Of a DNA stretch of 64,000 bases, positions 1-12,748 are shown one piece after another (position 1 is the first letter of the stretch; each line of letters starts with the position of its first letter). The stretch comes from Lingula anatina. Taxonomy: Eukaryota; Brachiopoda; Lingulata; Lingulida; Lingulidae. The DNA lies in the NCBI RefSeq assembly GCF_001039355.2, contig NW_019775303.1, positions 91,664 to 155,663 of the forward strand. Reading direction: 5' to 3'. The notes below the pieces were generated by a model. It was given only the letters and a program-made list of their open reading frames with translations, searched no databases and was not told the DNA's origin. A program made the translations under genes and the position numbers.

Positions 1-1
1 A

Positions 2-2937
2 GAAATTTCATCAGATGATGACTTAACACACTGGACTTCGGGTTCGACTGGTTTTAATACCCAAGATCAGGTACGAGAAACAAATACACCAGGTAACTTC
101 ACCAAAATGATGGGCTCCTATTTTACTAAGTTTTCCAATTTCTTCAGTGAAAGAAACATTTTTAATCCGTGTCATTATCAGACTGCCACTGGGTCGAGAA
201 TGACTAGTAAAAATATACAGAGTCTAGATGCCACTAATTGTTCTCCAAATATGAATAAATCAAGAAGTCAGTCTGCAGGAGCATCCCAAGTGAATGCAGA
301 AATTTACCACTGTGACAACAAATCAACTAGTGAATCACATTTTTCTATGAGGAAAATACCAGACATGGATAAAGTTTCTAGTTACATTAAACCAGTTCCC
401 AGAATGGGGGCTGTAACACAGCTTGGTGCCATATTAGGTCAGCTGCATATTTCTCAGGACAAAGCAGATAAGACTGCAGAGGCAGGGTGTAAAGGTGAGA
501 GGAAAAGGTCACATGGGGATATTGAAGATGGTGACAAAGGCACATCTCATGACAGTACAATTAGCAGTCCCAATGATGCAATGAAACAAAGCCCTGAGCA
601 AGATGCTGGAGTGTGTGCTCAGCTTGACTGGAAAGAAACACTTGTGAACCAGACACCAGATTTTGTTTTCAAGCTTAATGTAAAAATTAATTCAGATGAT
701 GGAATGCAAGATGGAGGTTTGCTCAAAATTGGTGCAATGAAGAGTACAGTTTGTAATCACAGTATGCCTGATTGCACTGGCACAGGTGTAAACTCTCCAG
801 AAGTATATACCTGCATGCCCCATTGCAATTGTGTCTGTCATGTGACAGAGATCAGTTTATGCAATAATGATATTACAGTTTCCAACCCTAGTGATAATAA
901 GTCCGTCAGCACTCCAAGAAACAGTAATTCAAGGCAAAAGAAAAAGAGGAGGAAGTCCCGTCCATCTGCGAAAAAAAGACAGAGACAGAAAAAGCGCCAA
1001 GCCAGTTTTCAGACAAACTTTTCTTGTCACCAACCTACACAAAATTGTGATATGAAGAAAAAACAGAAAATTGAACATCCCAATGTGGTTGATAATTCAA
1101 ACACATTTCAAATAGGTGCTAAAGACAAGAACTTCCATAGTTCTGTAGCTTTTATTCTAGGAAATGTTGATAGTGATTCTGAGGATGATTGCAGTGATTT
1201 CTGTGACTCTGACACAGCTGCCCCTTTCGTAGTATTTGTAGAGGAAGAGTTTATTGATCCCTTTGAAGGAAGTTATCTCTATGACTTTGAGGAAACTGAT
1301 GGTCTACATTCCATGCATGATCCTGATCACCCTTTAAACCTGCAATTTGACGTATTTACCAGACATGTGCCAAAAGTTAGCTCCAGTCCAGAGATGAGGA
1401 CTTTAGAAAAAGGCAGGCTGTTTGACCTTGAAGATGACCACTATCCATCCTTCCATTCTGATACAACACCCAAAAGGGTAAGATTCATCTCTGTGCATAG
1501 ACTGTTTAAATAAAAAAAAATCTGTCTACATGCAGGATAACATAATATTAAAGAAGATAATAGATGGTAGAATAACATTTTACAAGGATATTTATTTAAA
1601 TTATTAATAAAAAAGGCATTTAATAGGTAATAAAAAGGTGCAATTGAAAAAAAGATACAATGAGGCTGTTAAATTGACATAGGTGACTCTTAAATGATGT
1701 TATGTTAAAAGACATTTTGCTTCTGTGATAAGACTGGTTAAAATAACCCATTGCATGATAAAAACAATGTTCTAGATAAAGTTCAGTTAAATTAACTTGA
1801 GATGAAAAGAGCTATTTGTTTCTAAAAGAAGGGGGCCTTTCAGATGAATGGGGAATTCTACAGTATAGCACGTAGTATGATTAGGGCAATAATGCTAAGA
1901 TACTTTGGGATGAGAATATAGAAACACTTGCCTGTTGGTGTATGTTCTTGGGTCTAAACAAGATGTTAGGTTGCATTCACAAATAAAGTAGATCTGCAGA
2001 CTTACAGATGCTCGAATCAAATATGACAACTTGAAAGCTAACCATGTTATCATGGGCTCTGTAACTCCAAAGCACTGCGAATTGCAAACGAGCACAAGCG
2101 TCACTATTCCATAACTCAGCATTTACCTACCCCATATAATTGCCTCAAAATGAAAGGTGATATCGCTATTGCAATTTGCAATGCTTTTGAGTTTGGGAGC
2201 CCTGGCAGGAAATCTACTCAGTGTCTCTTAGGAGATTATGTGACAAGCTTTCAGGTGGGACGGCCATATTTGATTTCCTGATCTGTTAGTTGGCATATCA
2301 ACTTAAATCTGTTGCTCAAGAAATCTACGAAATAAAATTTTGTGAAGTGCAGTTCAGCTTGTGGTCAAAATAATAAGTACTAGCAAGTAATTTAGATTCA
2401 TGCCAACAACATATGTCTATACATATCTCCTTGAGAACAAAATTAGGATGATTATATCAATTTGTACAACACTAATTCAGCACAAACATTTCTTTTCACC
2501 AAAAATTAAGTGCTGTATGTTTGACCCAATGTTGCATCTGTTATTTATATTGAGGGTAGAAAAAGGTCATAGTGTCATGCCAGGTTGCAGCCTGGCAGTT
2601 ATTTATTGGTCAATTGGTGATGAAATGCAGGAGGTTGATTACAATATTGAGTCTTGTGTCCTGTCATACAGACCTGTGTGATTAGTTTTCCTTTGATCCC
2701 ATTGTGCAGTTGTATTTATAACCAAATGTTGCATTTCTATATATAATAACAAAACTTGTTGCGTATCTATCAATATTAAGAAAATGTATTATTTAAAACT
2801 GAAAATGAGGATTTTATCTTTCCTGTGAAATTATAAATGATTTTAAGAAAAAATTCTGCATGTTACATAAAATTTTAGTTTGTGAAACATGCCTTAATTT
2901 CATTATCAGCTGTGCTGAATGAAAACGAGTAAGCTTA

Positions 2938-2971
<34 letters not shown>

Positions 2972-3323
2972 AGTGATATCGTCTTTTACATTGGGAATCA
3001 TTTTATTCTGGTGGGAAAATGACAATAAAAACTTGTACAAATGTTTTGTCATACTATTATACATAAATATTCAATAACAGACATCTTTTTAAAAATCTTT
3101 TCAGGTGCATTTTCCAGATGAGGAACATATTGCAACTGTGTATGAAATTATGCAAATGGATGAAAATGAATGTCGCAAAGGTCCCTGGGAAGCCTATGCT
3201 GTAGACAGATGTAGGTTCCAGAAAAGAATTGCTGAAGTAAATGATGCTATTGGTTACTGTTTTGATCCTCAGCACAGGCAGCACATTTTAGAGTTTATCC
3301 GAGCATGCCAAGCCAAAGATTAA
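2..3323 (+). CDS. PPP1R15: PPP1R15 (GADD34/CReP-type) PP1 regulatory subunit, 5' partial
   Basis: Two coding exons are seen: 2-1477 (open from the window edge, so the N-terminus lies outside) and 3105-3323, with 564 residues in the window. Splicing AAAAGG^GTAAGA to TTTTCAG^GTGCAT keeps phase 0 and creates the PP1-docking motif KRVHF across the junction. The second exon holds the family signature, RKGPWEAYAVDRCRFQKRI, about 22 residues later. In known PPP1R15 proteins this C-terminal module binds PP1 catalytic subunit, actin and eIF2alpha, and reverses stress-induced translational arrest. The first exon is low in recognisable domains; it has a Lys/Arg-rich stretch (about nt 940-1000) and a Asp/Glu-rich stretch (about 1160-1300), as expected for this fast-evolving region. 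The intron of 1627 bp contains only a poly-A run. A polyadenylation signal AATAAA sits at 3793-3798. Family assignment is firm; A versus B type cannot be assigned because invertebrates usually have one gene. Confidence 0.9.
2939..2968. repeat. Poly-A homopolymer in PPP1R15 intron
   Basis: An uninterrupted A run of about 30 bases lies about 140 bp before the acceptor of the last PPP1R15 exon. No retrocopy or target-site duplication is visible around it. It is an ordinary intronic homopolymer and a likely assembly weak point. Confidence 0.8.
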
Positions 3324-4457
3324 TCAGTTTTTGTTTTAGATTGTTACAAAATGACTCCTTAAAGTTATTTGAATGAGTTAATCTACTTTTTAAGTTTAAG
3401 TAGTTGACGAAATCTTCAGCTGCCTTATAAATCATGTACAGAGTGGATTTTGAAAACCCAGTGATTTAAATATCTCTGACAAAAGATGAATAGTTTGTAG
3501 CAAAAAAACTGGTTGAGGTTCTTTGAAGGCAAACCATTTTAGAGAGGTTAAATATGCACGTTTAAGGTGTTGTGCAGGTCACAAGTATTGATATGTTGTT
3601 TTGAAATCCATATTGTGGACAAGTGTGTCAGACATAGGCTATAAACACGTCAAGGGTTTTATTTACCTCCTTCAAGTAGTTTTCATTTAATGCAGCAGAT
3701 AAACTTGTGTTAAGCGTTCATAAGAGCTTATTTTGAATACTGAGTATTTGTGATATTATATTAATTTATTGAAGACTATTGTAATTTTATCAAATAAAAG
3801 CTATTCAATTTCGGGCAAATGCTCCTGTTTTAAATTATTTTCCAAAAATAAGTTAAATGTTCAAAGATTGCCATGTTCCACCTAAAATTCCATAATAGTT
3901 GATATACTCCACTTAATATATAAGCAATTAACAGTTTTTAATGCAATTTCATTTTTCGTAAACAATGGATATCTGGAACAAAAATGATTAACAAGTCTTC
4001 CAGTAGGAAAGGCTGTCATCACTGATGATGGCATAAGACACTAAGGTTAACTTTTCAGAAATGAGGGTAAAACTATTCCCCTGGAATATCGGCTTAATAG
4101 TAAGCAATACAAAACTGATTACTTAAGTCAATCTGCTTTTATTTGTTGCTACACCACATTGTAATATGCCTTTTTTGACCCATTCTCCAAATCCTTCAAA
4201 ATCTCATTTGATTTTATATAAAGGCATGATTCTTTGGGCTGTCTCATCTGATCTCCATTAATTATGTTGCATGAATGAAATATCTCAAGGAAGAGTTGTG
4301 ATGATAAAGTAAAATGTGCACCTTGACTGTAAGCGTCCATCATGTTCACCATAAAAAACGTCTGTCTTCTTAGCATGGATAAAAACAACAGATAGAAACC
4401 AGTATTTCTAAAATTAACAATGAAAGTTTTCAGTTGTTACCAATAAATTTAATGATG
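3324..4457. other. Convergent intergenic region / 3' UTRs
   Basis: The 3' ends of PPP1R15 (+) and NCAPH2 (-) face each other here. PPP1R15 has AATAAA at 3793-3798. NCAPH2 has a minus-strand AATAAA (TTTATT on the plus strand at 4138-4143). The two UTRs therefore leave only about 340 bp between cleavage regions. No further gene is seen. Confidence 0.6.
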
Positions 4458-7400
4458 CTAATGGTCCACTAATGAAGGTGCTCTGTATTCCTCGAGTTCT
4501 TCAAAATGTCTCCTTCGTGACAAAATCTGTAACTCCATAGTGTCCATCCCCTCTCTGAGAATACCATGGTGCGATATTAGAACATTGGCTGTATTTGCCT
4601 AGAAAAAAATCATAATAAGATTCTGTGTTTGCATGTTAGGACTTGGGATGTTGTTGACTAGGTTTTGTTCTAGCCAAATCACCATTTAGCATCATATGAC
4701 AGGCCGGTAGCCAGCAATTTTAGAGGGGGGGTTCGTTTTCTGAAAAAGTGGACCTTTTAGTATAAAATCCTCAAGTACATAGATCAAATTGTACCCAGAG
4801 TGGACCTTTTCCCAGTAAAAAGGGTGGTTCTTTTGAACCCCCCGAACCCCCCTTGGCTATGGGCCTGTATGATATCCATGCAAAAATATCAAGTCAAAGT
4901 ATGAAGTCAAAGTAAAATTGCACTAGTGGTGATTAACAAAATGTTTTATGTTTATTTTCAAAATTTGAACTTGAACTGCATAAAGTACACTATGGAGGTG
5001 CTTAATCATCAATTTTTCTTCAATGTTCTATAATTTTAATTAAAAGCTCACCAGTTGTAATGTTGCCAGAAAAAGCCTTGCTATTTGATATGCAGGTTCC
5101 TTCTCAACTATTTTTCTGAATGGTACTTTTACTTTAGAGTCCTGAAGCTTTTCCAGAATAGCAGACCCACACTTGTGTATATCAAAAGATCCTTGTGTTT
5201 CCTGAAAATAAAGAATGAATGAAGTTATATACCGTATAGACCAGACAATCTTGTGGTCAGTGTCTGAGAATGTGGGTTCAGCCCTGTTGGAGGACATACC
5301 AGTCCTTCCTTAATGTTACTAGCTGTCTCCCCACTTAGCACTAATTAGAGGCTCTGGTGATGTACCTGGACTGCCTAACTTTCAGCACTTCATACAAAAG
5401 CTGGGCCATATCCTTCCCATGGAGGTGATAATGTCTATACCCAGTCTGATTCAGGACCAAAAAAATGTTCCAGGCACATTGTCATTTAAAGTAAACCCCA
5501 TTGTGATGCATGTGGAACATGGTACATAAAAGCAAGACTTGACTTTGCCTTTATTTAATAAGCCAATAGATTAGCTATATAGTTTAAGCTAACAGTTTTT
5601 CCTTTTTGGGATAAGTAATTCTAACAACATGTAGTTCAGCACTAAAGGTGTTAACCTTTTTCATTTGTGACTAACAGGGCTGATAAATATTCCTGAAAAG
5701 AGAAAGAGCAATGAAATGGTATGGTTTAATGTTACCTCTTTTCTAAGCCTTGGTAAGATTTTCTCTTCCCACTCCGAGACTCTCTTTGAAAGATCAGTTA
5801 TTTGTGCATATTGCTGGGCACTTGCCAAGTAGTTGTCCTAAAAAAAGGTAGGGAAACAGCAATATATTGATGATAACTGCAAAAGAATCTTATATCTTAT
5901 GAAACTGAAATAAAATGCAAAATTTGCTAATTGCGATCTGATGAAAGATAATGTATCCAGATATTACCTGAATTATATTCTTTATTGGGTATACAAAGAA
6001 TCTGTTAGTCATGTCTATGGTTCTTACCACATGGTATCTGACAAGATCTTCATAATTTGAAATGATATTTCCTCCTCGTTGTGTCAATATGGTATCCCCA
6101 TCTGGGAAAAAAATGAATAAATAAGAATAAATAAATAAACAATTAAGTGAGTCAAAATTAATCTGAAAATCTTTACAATATCAAAAATATTAATTATTCT
6201 TTACCCACATATTCTGGTGAATTTAATTGATAATTATGTGACATTTATTTTTAACCTTCATCCATCTCTTGGTTATCTTGTGGGAAAGCTAAGTCCTGAT
6301 CTACTGGCCCCTGTATGTCGGGTATATTAAATGGGGCTTGGTTGTCATAATCATCATCATCATCGATGCCTGAAAGCAAAAATTTGAGGTACAAAATATG
6401 GGGAAAAAAAAAATTCATTGAGTGAGTGTTGATAAAGTGTTATGAATAGCAGGTTGATATAAACCCCAACACAGGTTTTTAATAATTATTTTCATGAGAA
6501 TATCATGATTATTTGCATATCTCTTAATATTTTCTGAAACTGATACAGCATGGCTATTGTAAGTTTTCATGGATTAGAACCATAAATTGTGCATAATCTT
6601 AACATCATATCAAATTAGCTAGTAACAAAACAAGACTGGCTGTGAAAGGGAGAGAAGGTGGCTTAGTTTGTTTATGAATAAGTAGGATTTGTGGAGTTCT
6701 CACCAACAGGAGCAGCTTCATTTTCTTCTTGTTCTTCCTGTTCCTGTTCAGCTAATTCTTGGAACCTGCCCTGCTCTGCCTACAATCATAACACGTACAA
6801 TGCTTTATCACACCCAAGGGTTACTAAGAGGCAAAGCAAAATGTTCTTTTTTCTTTAATTTTCAAGATGGTAACTTTTTGGTCTTGCAATAAAATTAAAT
6901 TTGTTTATGCTTTGAGTTTCGATCTTCCAATGGCCTCTTTTAGAATCATAGACAATTCATCTCTATCCAAGGGAGTTAGTTATCAGGATTGAAACAAAAA
7001 GTTCTGTAAAACTTAATGTACCAGTTGTTTTTTCTCCTTTTTTAGTAAAGCCTGGCGCCTTTTGAACTCCACCCAGTATAAATGTTCAAACTCTGGAAAT
7101 GAGGGAACTTTCAGTGGGTTGCTTGGAAACTTGGACTCATCACAATGGTCTGAAAAATAAATGTGTTGTACAACAATTAAAACCCTGTATATGGTACAAG
7201 TTTCAAATCATTTTGCAAAAGATAAAAATATTTCACAACATAACATTTTTAATGCCTTTATGCCACCATATCAAGTAAAAAAGAGTATGATGTCCATGAT
7301 TAAGTAGCATTAAAAGGCATGCAATTCATAAATACTTACAAGCTTTCGTGCAGAACTGAGCAATGGGCATCAGATGGCACTTTTCTGGTGTCTTCTTTCT

Positions 7401-8152
7401 TTTCTTTGACTTTGCTGCATTTTGCAATGTTGCTGGAATCTTAAATGTTTTTCCTACAAAAACACATAAGTTATCAAAACATTACAAATGTAAATAAACA
7501 TATTGAATTATTCTTATCATTTGAAACTGAAATGAAATACCAAATGATATCAAAAAACTGTAATACACACTAACATTTTATTAAAGCATTTAACTACTGT
7601 AACTTTAAGTTTCAGCATGGGACAGTGCTACCCACAGATGAATGAAATACTGGACAGTACCTTTTTTAAAGGGTCTTTCAAAAGCAGCTTCCACCTGGTG
7701 AGGATCCATTGGTGTCCAGGGATCAATCACCTGTATATAAAAAGAGGGCACATTTATGTTAAATCTTCAGATTTAAAATTAATGAAACTACAGGTCATTG
7801 CTATACAAACAGCACCTGAAGCTTTTCTACTAGATGCTAATTAACAGAGAACAGATTAGTCTTGAATTGAGATATTTATCAAAGATGCAGATGCTTAAAA
7901 AAAGAAAGAATCATATACAGTAAATAATACATCATTTACCTCATCAAACGAGTATCAACTTTGAAACTAGAAATATATTAGTACACATACAGTTTTAGCT
8001 AAGACTGGCATCCTTTTCCTTTCAGGCCTCTTAACTTCTGTCTTCTCATCCATCTTGCAATTTACCCTAAATTCTTCTTCCACAGGAGGTTGGATATCAT
8101 CATCAACATCACCATTATTGTCATCATCTAAAAATACATATTCAAGTTTTAA

Positions 8153-8218
<66 letters not shown>

Positions 8219-11030
8219 AGGAGAAAATAAGATTGAGCAACAAATGCTTAGAAGTCATTAATACTGGTTTTATAGTCTAAACATTAAACACAAGATGTAA
8301 AAGGCTGGCCAATGGAAAAAAATTAAATGATTGGTCTTTAACTCTCTGTCATTCCCCAAGGCCCGGTGAATTTGCAGATTAAACACAGCCTCAAACAGAA
8401 AGCATAACCTCGAGAACTTACAACTCATATCCAGTGGGAGACCTTCATCTACATTGTTGTCATTGTCCTCTGCCATCTCTGTGCCATGATCATCTTGGTT
8501 AGGTTCTGAAATACAAAACTAACATTTATTTTCAGCTTTGAATACTTATTTTGAAACTGAATCAAATCAGTTATAGAGGAACTGCATCACAAGAGGTCTG
8601 CAGGTCTTCCCAATTCTGTGCTGGTCTGAAGGAAGTATTTTATTTTCACTAGTCTATGTTAACATGTGATTTATTATTATGTACTGTATTTTCACTTGAC
8701 CCTTGCCAGTCCAGAAGACCTGTCATTTCGAAAATTTTGCAGGTCCTCTGGCATTTTAAGCAGTCATGACATGTTGGACGGGCAGTTTCCCCATGTCTGC
8801 TACAACTAAATGCAATTGGCTGTCAGTAGTCTAACAGTATTGCATGTAATACAGATATACAAATAAAGAAGGATGACAAAGATATTCAGAGATGAGAATG
8901 CCAAATTTTTGTTCAAGAAAAACATGTGCAAACTGAAGCAAGAAGTCATTAACATCATAGAATAATTCTCCATATTCAGAGTACTTACTATTGGCATGGA
9001 ATGGTGTGGAAGATGGTTTATTCATAAAAGAGCATTCCAACAAGGACAAATGTGACATGTCCAACAACATTGTCCCAGAAGCGTGGATATTACAAGTGTT
9101 CATCTTGAAGTCATTGCGACTGCCTAAAACTTCTCCTGTGCGACTAAATAAAGAAAGTGATTATCTTAAATCTATTCCCATCATAAATGTAACAAACAGG
9201 AAATATCATCTTACTGTTAAAAAAATATGTTCTCTTACAGAATTCCAAATACTGCAATACCCTTTAAATTCAAAACACGAGATAAAATTTGCTGTTGTTC
9301 TATGTTTTTCCTCATTTTTGGAGTCATTTGGTAGAATGTGTATACTGCAAAGCCCAGCAAATCAATAGTCTAACAAGCAAACCTTATTAAGGGGTGTTCT
9401 CCCTTTTCTCCTTCTTCCAGTGGTACCAATGCCATAGGTGTACGAGGAACAGTCAGAACAGTCTAAAAATAGCAGCAACAGTCATAATAACAAACCACTA
9501 TTTTATGCTACCATTCATTCAAGAAACACAAAGGACCAGAACTACATAAGATTGTTGTTCCTCAAACATTGCTGTCAGCTTACATTTTATTAAACAAAAT
9601 GTAATAAAGTAAATAATTTTGCCACATTAAGCACATTATGTTGAGCAGTTAAGAACCTAAGGTCAAATAAAAATTAAACCTATCAAAATAGCTTTATAAT
9701 ACTTACTTCACTAAACAAATCGGTGTCAGTTTTCAGATCAATATTCTTGTGCTCCTTTAAGTCATCCAATGTAAGAAACTGAAACAAAATTGCTGTACCG
9801 TCTGGTGAAATGTAAATATAAATATGTACAGCAGCACATGATGCAAACACTGTTAAAATCTAAAGAAGAGCATTCAAGTTAACTTGCCTAGTTGTCAATA
9901 CACTTTGAATGATGTTATTTAACACTTATTATTCCTCTTAACTGACCACCCCAATAAAATTTCATATCGTATATGTTACGATTTATTTTTTATGTTACGT
10001 GTTTTAAATAATTCATGTTCAAGTAAAAGCACATCACAAACCTCTTCATCTTCTTGCTGTTTAAAAGTTACATCTCCATCTACTCCCTCTCCATTCACTG
10101 AAGCAGCTTGCTGGAGTTTTCTGAAAAGAAGCATATCATTTATTAAGGGGCACCAGTAATTGCTCATAAACTTCTAAGATTAAGTTGTTTTATCAAAACA
10201 AAACCACCAAAATGAAAGTAATGGAAACTGTATCCTTTTATCAGAACACATTATTTTCCAAGTATGATGTTTAAAAAACATTTCATGTGCTTAAAATGAC
10301 AGTAACTCCAAACTTACTTTTTACTTGAAAGAAGATCAAGCACCTGATACACCAAAGAATACAAATACTCCACCTAGATATAATCAATAAAAATATTTTT
10401 TTAAATACATAGTTGTATAATAGTTTGTTAATATAAGAGACTATATCAGCCATTTGAATGAACATGATGCTGTAACTAATATTCCTTTCATCATTAGCTT
10501 TATGATCTAAAAAGACTAAAGCTAAAGATATTACTTAATCACCTTTTTGCTGTATACACAAGCAGATCCTTGTATGACCATAGCTGCCTCTGAAAAGTTC
10601 ATGGTGGTTGTCCCTCCATCAAAAGAGATAGTTATGGACTCGAGCTGAAATAGCATTTAATAAAATATTTACAGTTTGTACTTTAAATATAAAATGCCCT
10701 GCAATATAATCATTTTGGCTGACAGATATCTTACCTCACCATAACTTAAATGCTGTAAATGTACAATACACTAAAATAATCCACAGTCAGTATAACCTTC
10801 TCCTTTACTGACTTCTATTTAAAACTTAAAACTTAAAACTGTTTAAGAATACTTGATATATTATTGTGAAGGCTGTACATTTTTTCACTCTCATGCATTA
10901 CCTCTTCAAGATAGCCCTCCAACTCATTAGCAATGTCTACATTCCAGTTCTTGGTGAGATCACGTATGGGTTGTAGCAGGTGGGCAAACCTGTTCTTTAG
11001 ATCATTCGCTTGGGAGCTGGAGATCACCAT
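4458..11030 (-). CDS. NCAPH2: NCAPH2, condensin-2 complex subunit H2 (kleisin)
   Basis: Eighteen coding exons (minus strand, 5' to 3'): 11030-10902, 10644-10543, 10373-10318, 10120-10042, 9778-9707, 9462-9383, 9143-8989, 8505-8422, 8127-7991, 7730-7661, 7453-7340, 7149-7022, 6779-6704, 6369-6256, 6101-6028, 5837-5736, 5201-5052, 4598-4458. All junctions are GT-AG and phases close, giving 620 aa (human about 605). The N-terminus has the highly conserved [15 protein letters not shown], then [19 protein letters not shown] and [15 protein letters not shown]. The middle is acidic and basic low-complexity with DPWTPMDP and PFKK. The C-terminus has [16 protein letters not shown], and [12 protein letters not shown], matching the kleisin C-terminal winged-helix region. 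The known role is bridging SMC2/SMC4 in condensin II for mitotic chromosome assembly. The start is set by similarity; an acceptor at 11039-11040 shows that a non-coding 5' exon lies upstream, probably ending at 12094. Confidence 0.93.
4700..4867. mobile_element. Foldback MITE, 168 bp, TSD TATGA
   Basis: The ends are imperfect inverted repeats: CAGGCCGGTAGCCAGC on the left, and GGCTATGGGCCTG on the right, with internal G-rich and C-rich arms (GGGGGGGTTCG and CGAACCCCCC). Two internal GTGGACCTTTT units are present. Both flanks carry TATGA (4695-4699 and 4868-4872), a likely 5-bp target-site duplication. It lies in the last intron of NCAPH2. No coding capacity, so it is non-autonomous; the superfamily is not assigned. 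Confidence 0.7.
8154..8214. repeat. (TA)n microsatellite
   Basis: About 30 uninterrupted TA units lie 27 bp beyond the acceptor side of an NCAPH2 exon (high end 8127), inside the intron. Any long open frame across it is an artefact of the repeat. Confidence 0.95.
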
Positions 11031-11500
11031 TTTGAAGCTGGAAAAATTAGAAAATATCAGAGTCCAGATTTAACATTGTTGTTTCCAGTTACATTGCATC
11101 TGCCCCAAAACTTTCCTATTTACCTTCAATATAAAATATTAATCAGAGAAGAATTTACATGTGTATCTATTATGATAACTACAAACTGTGCATACAACAA
11201 GTGAGTTATAATCAGAACTTGAAGCACACTGTTGGCTATATAAAGTTTTTTCAATGAATGGACAGCTTTACTCAAAATTAACCTCGATGTGCACTGTAAT
11301 CATTGTTTTCTTCATAAGAGAAACATGGAAAAGAGACTGCTTATCCAATATGTGACCTTCTCTTAGCATCAAAAAATAACACTATTTGTTGGCACTCCAT
11401 CACCACATGTCAAAAAATTATTGCATGGTGGTAAGGGTAAGGCCAAAAGCTAAGGCAAGTTCTAGGGGTATTGCGAAATTTAGGTATACTGCAAGTTGTA

Positions 11501-11741
11501 GGCTGCGTTCACATGAAAAATCTATTTTCTAAAAACATATTTGCGGTATCTTGTGATCACGGTCTGTGCCCTGAATACCACACGGCGTAATTACGGACAG
11601 CGCGAGCCAGTTACTTCCGAAGCTGTAATTAATTCTCGGTGCTGCCAGTAATTACACCGTGGTGTATTCTTGGCACAGACCGTGATCACAAGATACGGCA
11701 AATAGATTTTTAGAAAATAGATTTTTCATGTGAACGCAGCC
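11501..11741. mobile_element. Foldback MITE (GTGATCACGGTCTGTGCC family), short copy
   Basis: This 241-bp element is a near-perfect palindrome. It begins GGCTGCGTTCACATG and ends CATGTGAACGCAGCC, with inner arms GTGATCACGGTCTGTGCC and GGCACAGACCGTGATCAC. A longer copy of the same family lies at 53518-54028. It sits in the 5' UTR intron of NCAPH2. A TA dinucleotide near both flanks may be the target duplication but is too short to be sure. Confidence 0.75.
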
Positions 11742-12093
11742 CTAGTAGGGCCAAAACTGACAGAGACAAGTACCCCTGTACTGTATATGTCCCCCAAATT
11801 AAAAAAGGTCGTGGGTCTTTGATTTTCGATCCTTTTCTAAATTCAGTTGTGCAGTGAATTTGGTCAATGTTTCTACTATGGAAAACTAAGAAAAAAATTA
11901 CAATCGAAGACATAATTATATATTCGGGGGCACACTACATTAGGCATAGACTTGAAATTACCAGATTCAACACAGTCGCAAGCATTTGGGGACGGTGATC
12001 GGTCACTTTCGAAAACTCTCTAAACTAACACTATTTTTTAAATGTCGTATTGTCTTTTGTTTAAATAATTTTGACACCAGCTAATATCCTTAC

Positions 12094-12748
12094 CTTAAAT
12101 CGCCCTAGAAAATGACTGAAAAACAACACATTGAATTTTCGACCCACTTTCCCATTTACCCGCGTATTTTCAAACCTCTTTTAGATCGCATTGGTGATTG
12201 GTTCTTGTTTCAAGATAAGCCATACGTAGTGAAATGAAAAATGATTTTTTCAGCGAATTGCATAATGTATCTGATATATCAAAATAATTTCAGTGTGAAA
12301 GATATAATTTAATTACTGAAGAGGGGTTTATTCCCTAGCTCTCTTTTACCGAACGCTTCATTTTGCTTTACCTCGTTTAAGGTGTTTGAGTTGCGAAGTT
12401 GTATTTACTCGACAGTTTAAATCGAGGTTTAACAGTGGAAAATGCGAATTCGAAATTTGTTCTAAGCCGCAAAAATTATTACGCCAAGTTCACATGAAAA
12501 CACAAGGTGTAAAATAACTTATTTTAAAAATATTTTGTAAATTTGACAGACTGAAAACATCATTTAATATTCACTGTATCTTTCTAATGAACATGAATAA
12601 GCCAAGAAGCTGCAATGAGTGTATAATAACATGGTACTAATTTATCCAGAGCCTACCAAGGTCATTTAGCCGGATGTGTTGTTAGGCTCCACATTGTCAG
12701 TGTTTTTGTGAGTTACGCATCGGTTACCTTACATTTTATTTGGCTAAA
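12094..12748. promoter_or_regulatory. Divergent NCAPH2-LMF2 promoter region
   Basis: NCAPH2 (-) and LMF2 (+) are head-to-head here. A minus-strand donor at 12092-12093 (GATTTAAG^GTAAGG) marks the likely end of the NCAPH2 non-coding exon 1, which should lie at about 12094-12200. LMF2 starts at 12749. The interval is short, lacks MITEs and contains an ETS-like CCGGATGT near 12672. In human, LMF2 and NCAPH2 are also adjacent and divergent (22q13.33), so a shared bidirectional promoter is likely. Transcription start sites are not visible in sequence. Confidence 0.6.

Noticed and set aside
5968-6027. Extension of NCAPH2 exon 15 to the donor at 5966-5967
   Set aside because: It would insert about 20 residues between YEDLVRYHV and [10 protein letters not shown] that vertebrate NCAPH2 lacks; the GTAAGA donor at 6026-6027 gives the conserved spacing. 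An alternative isoform is not excluded.
8055-8261. 68-codon frame through TA repeat
   Set aside because: Mostly isoleucine-tyrosine from a microsatellite overlapping an NCAPH2 exon on the other strand.
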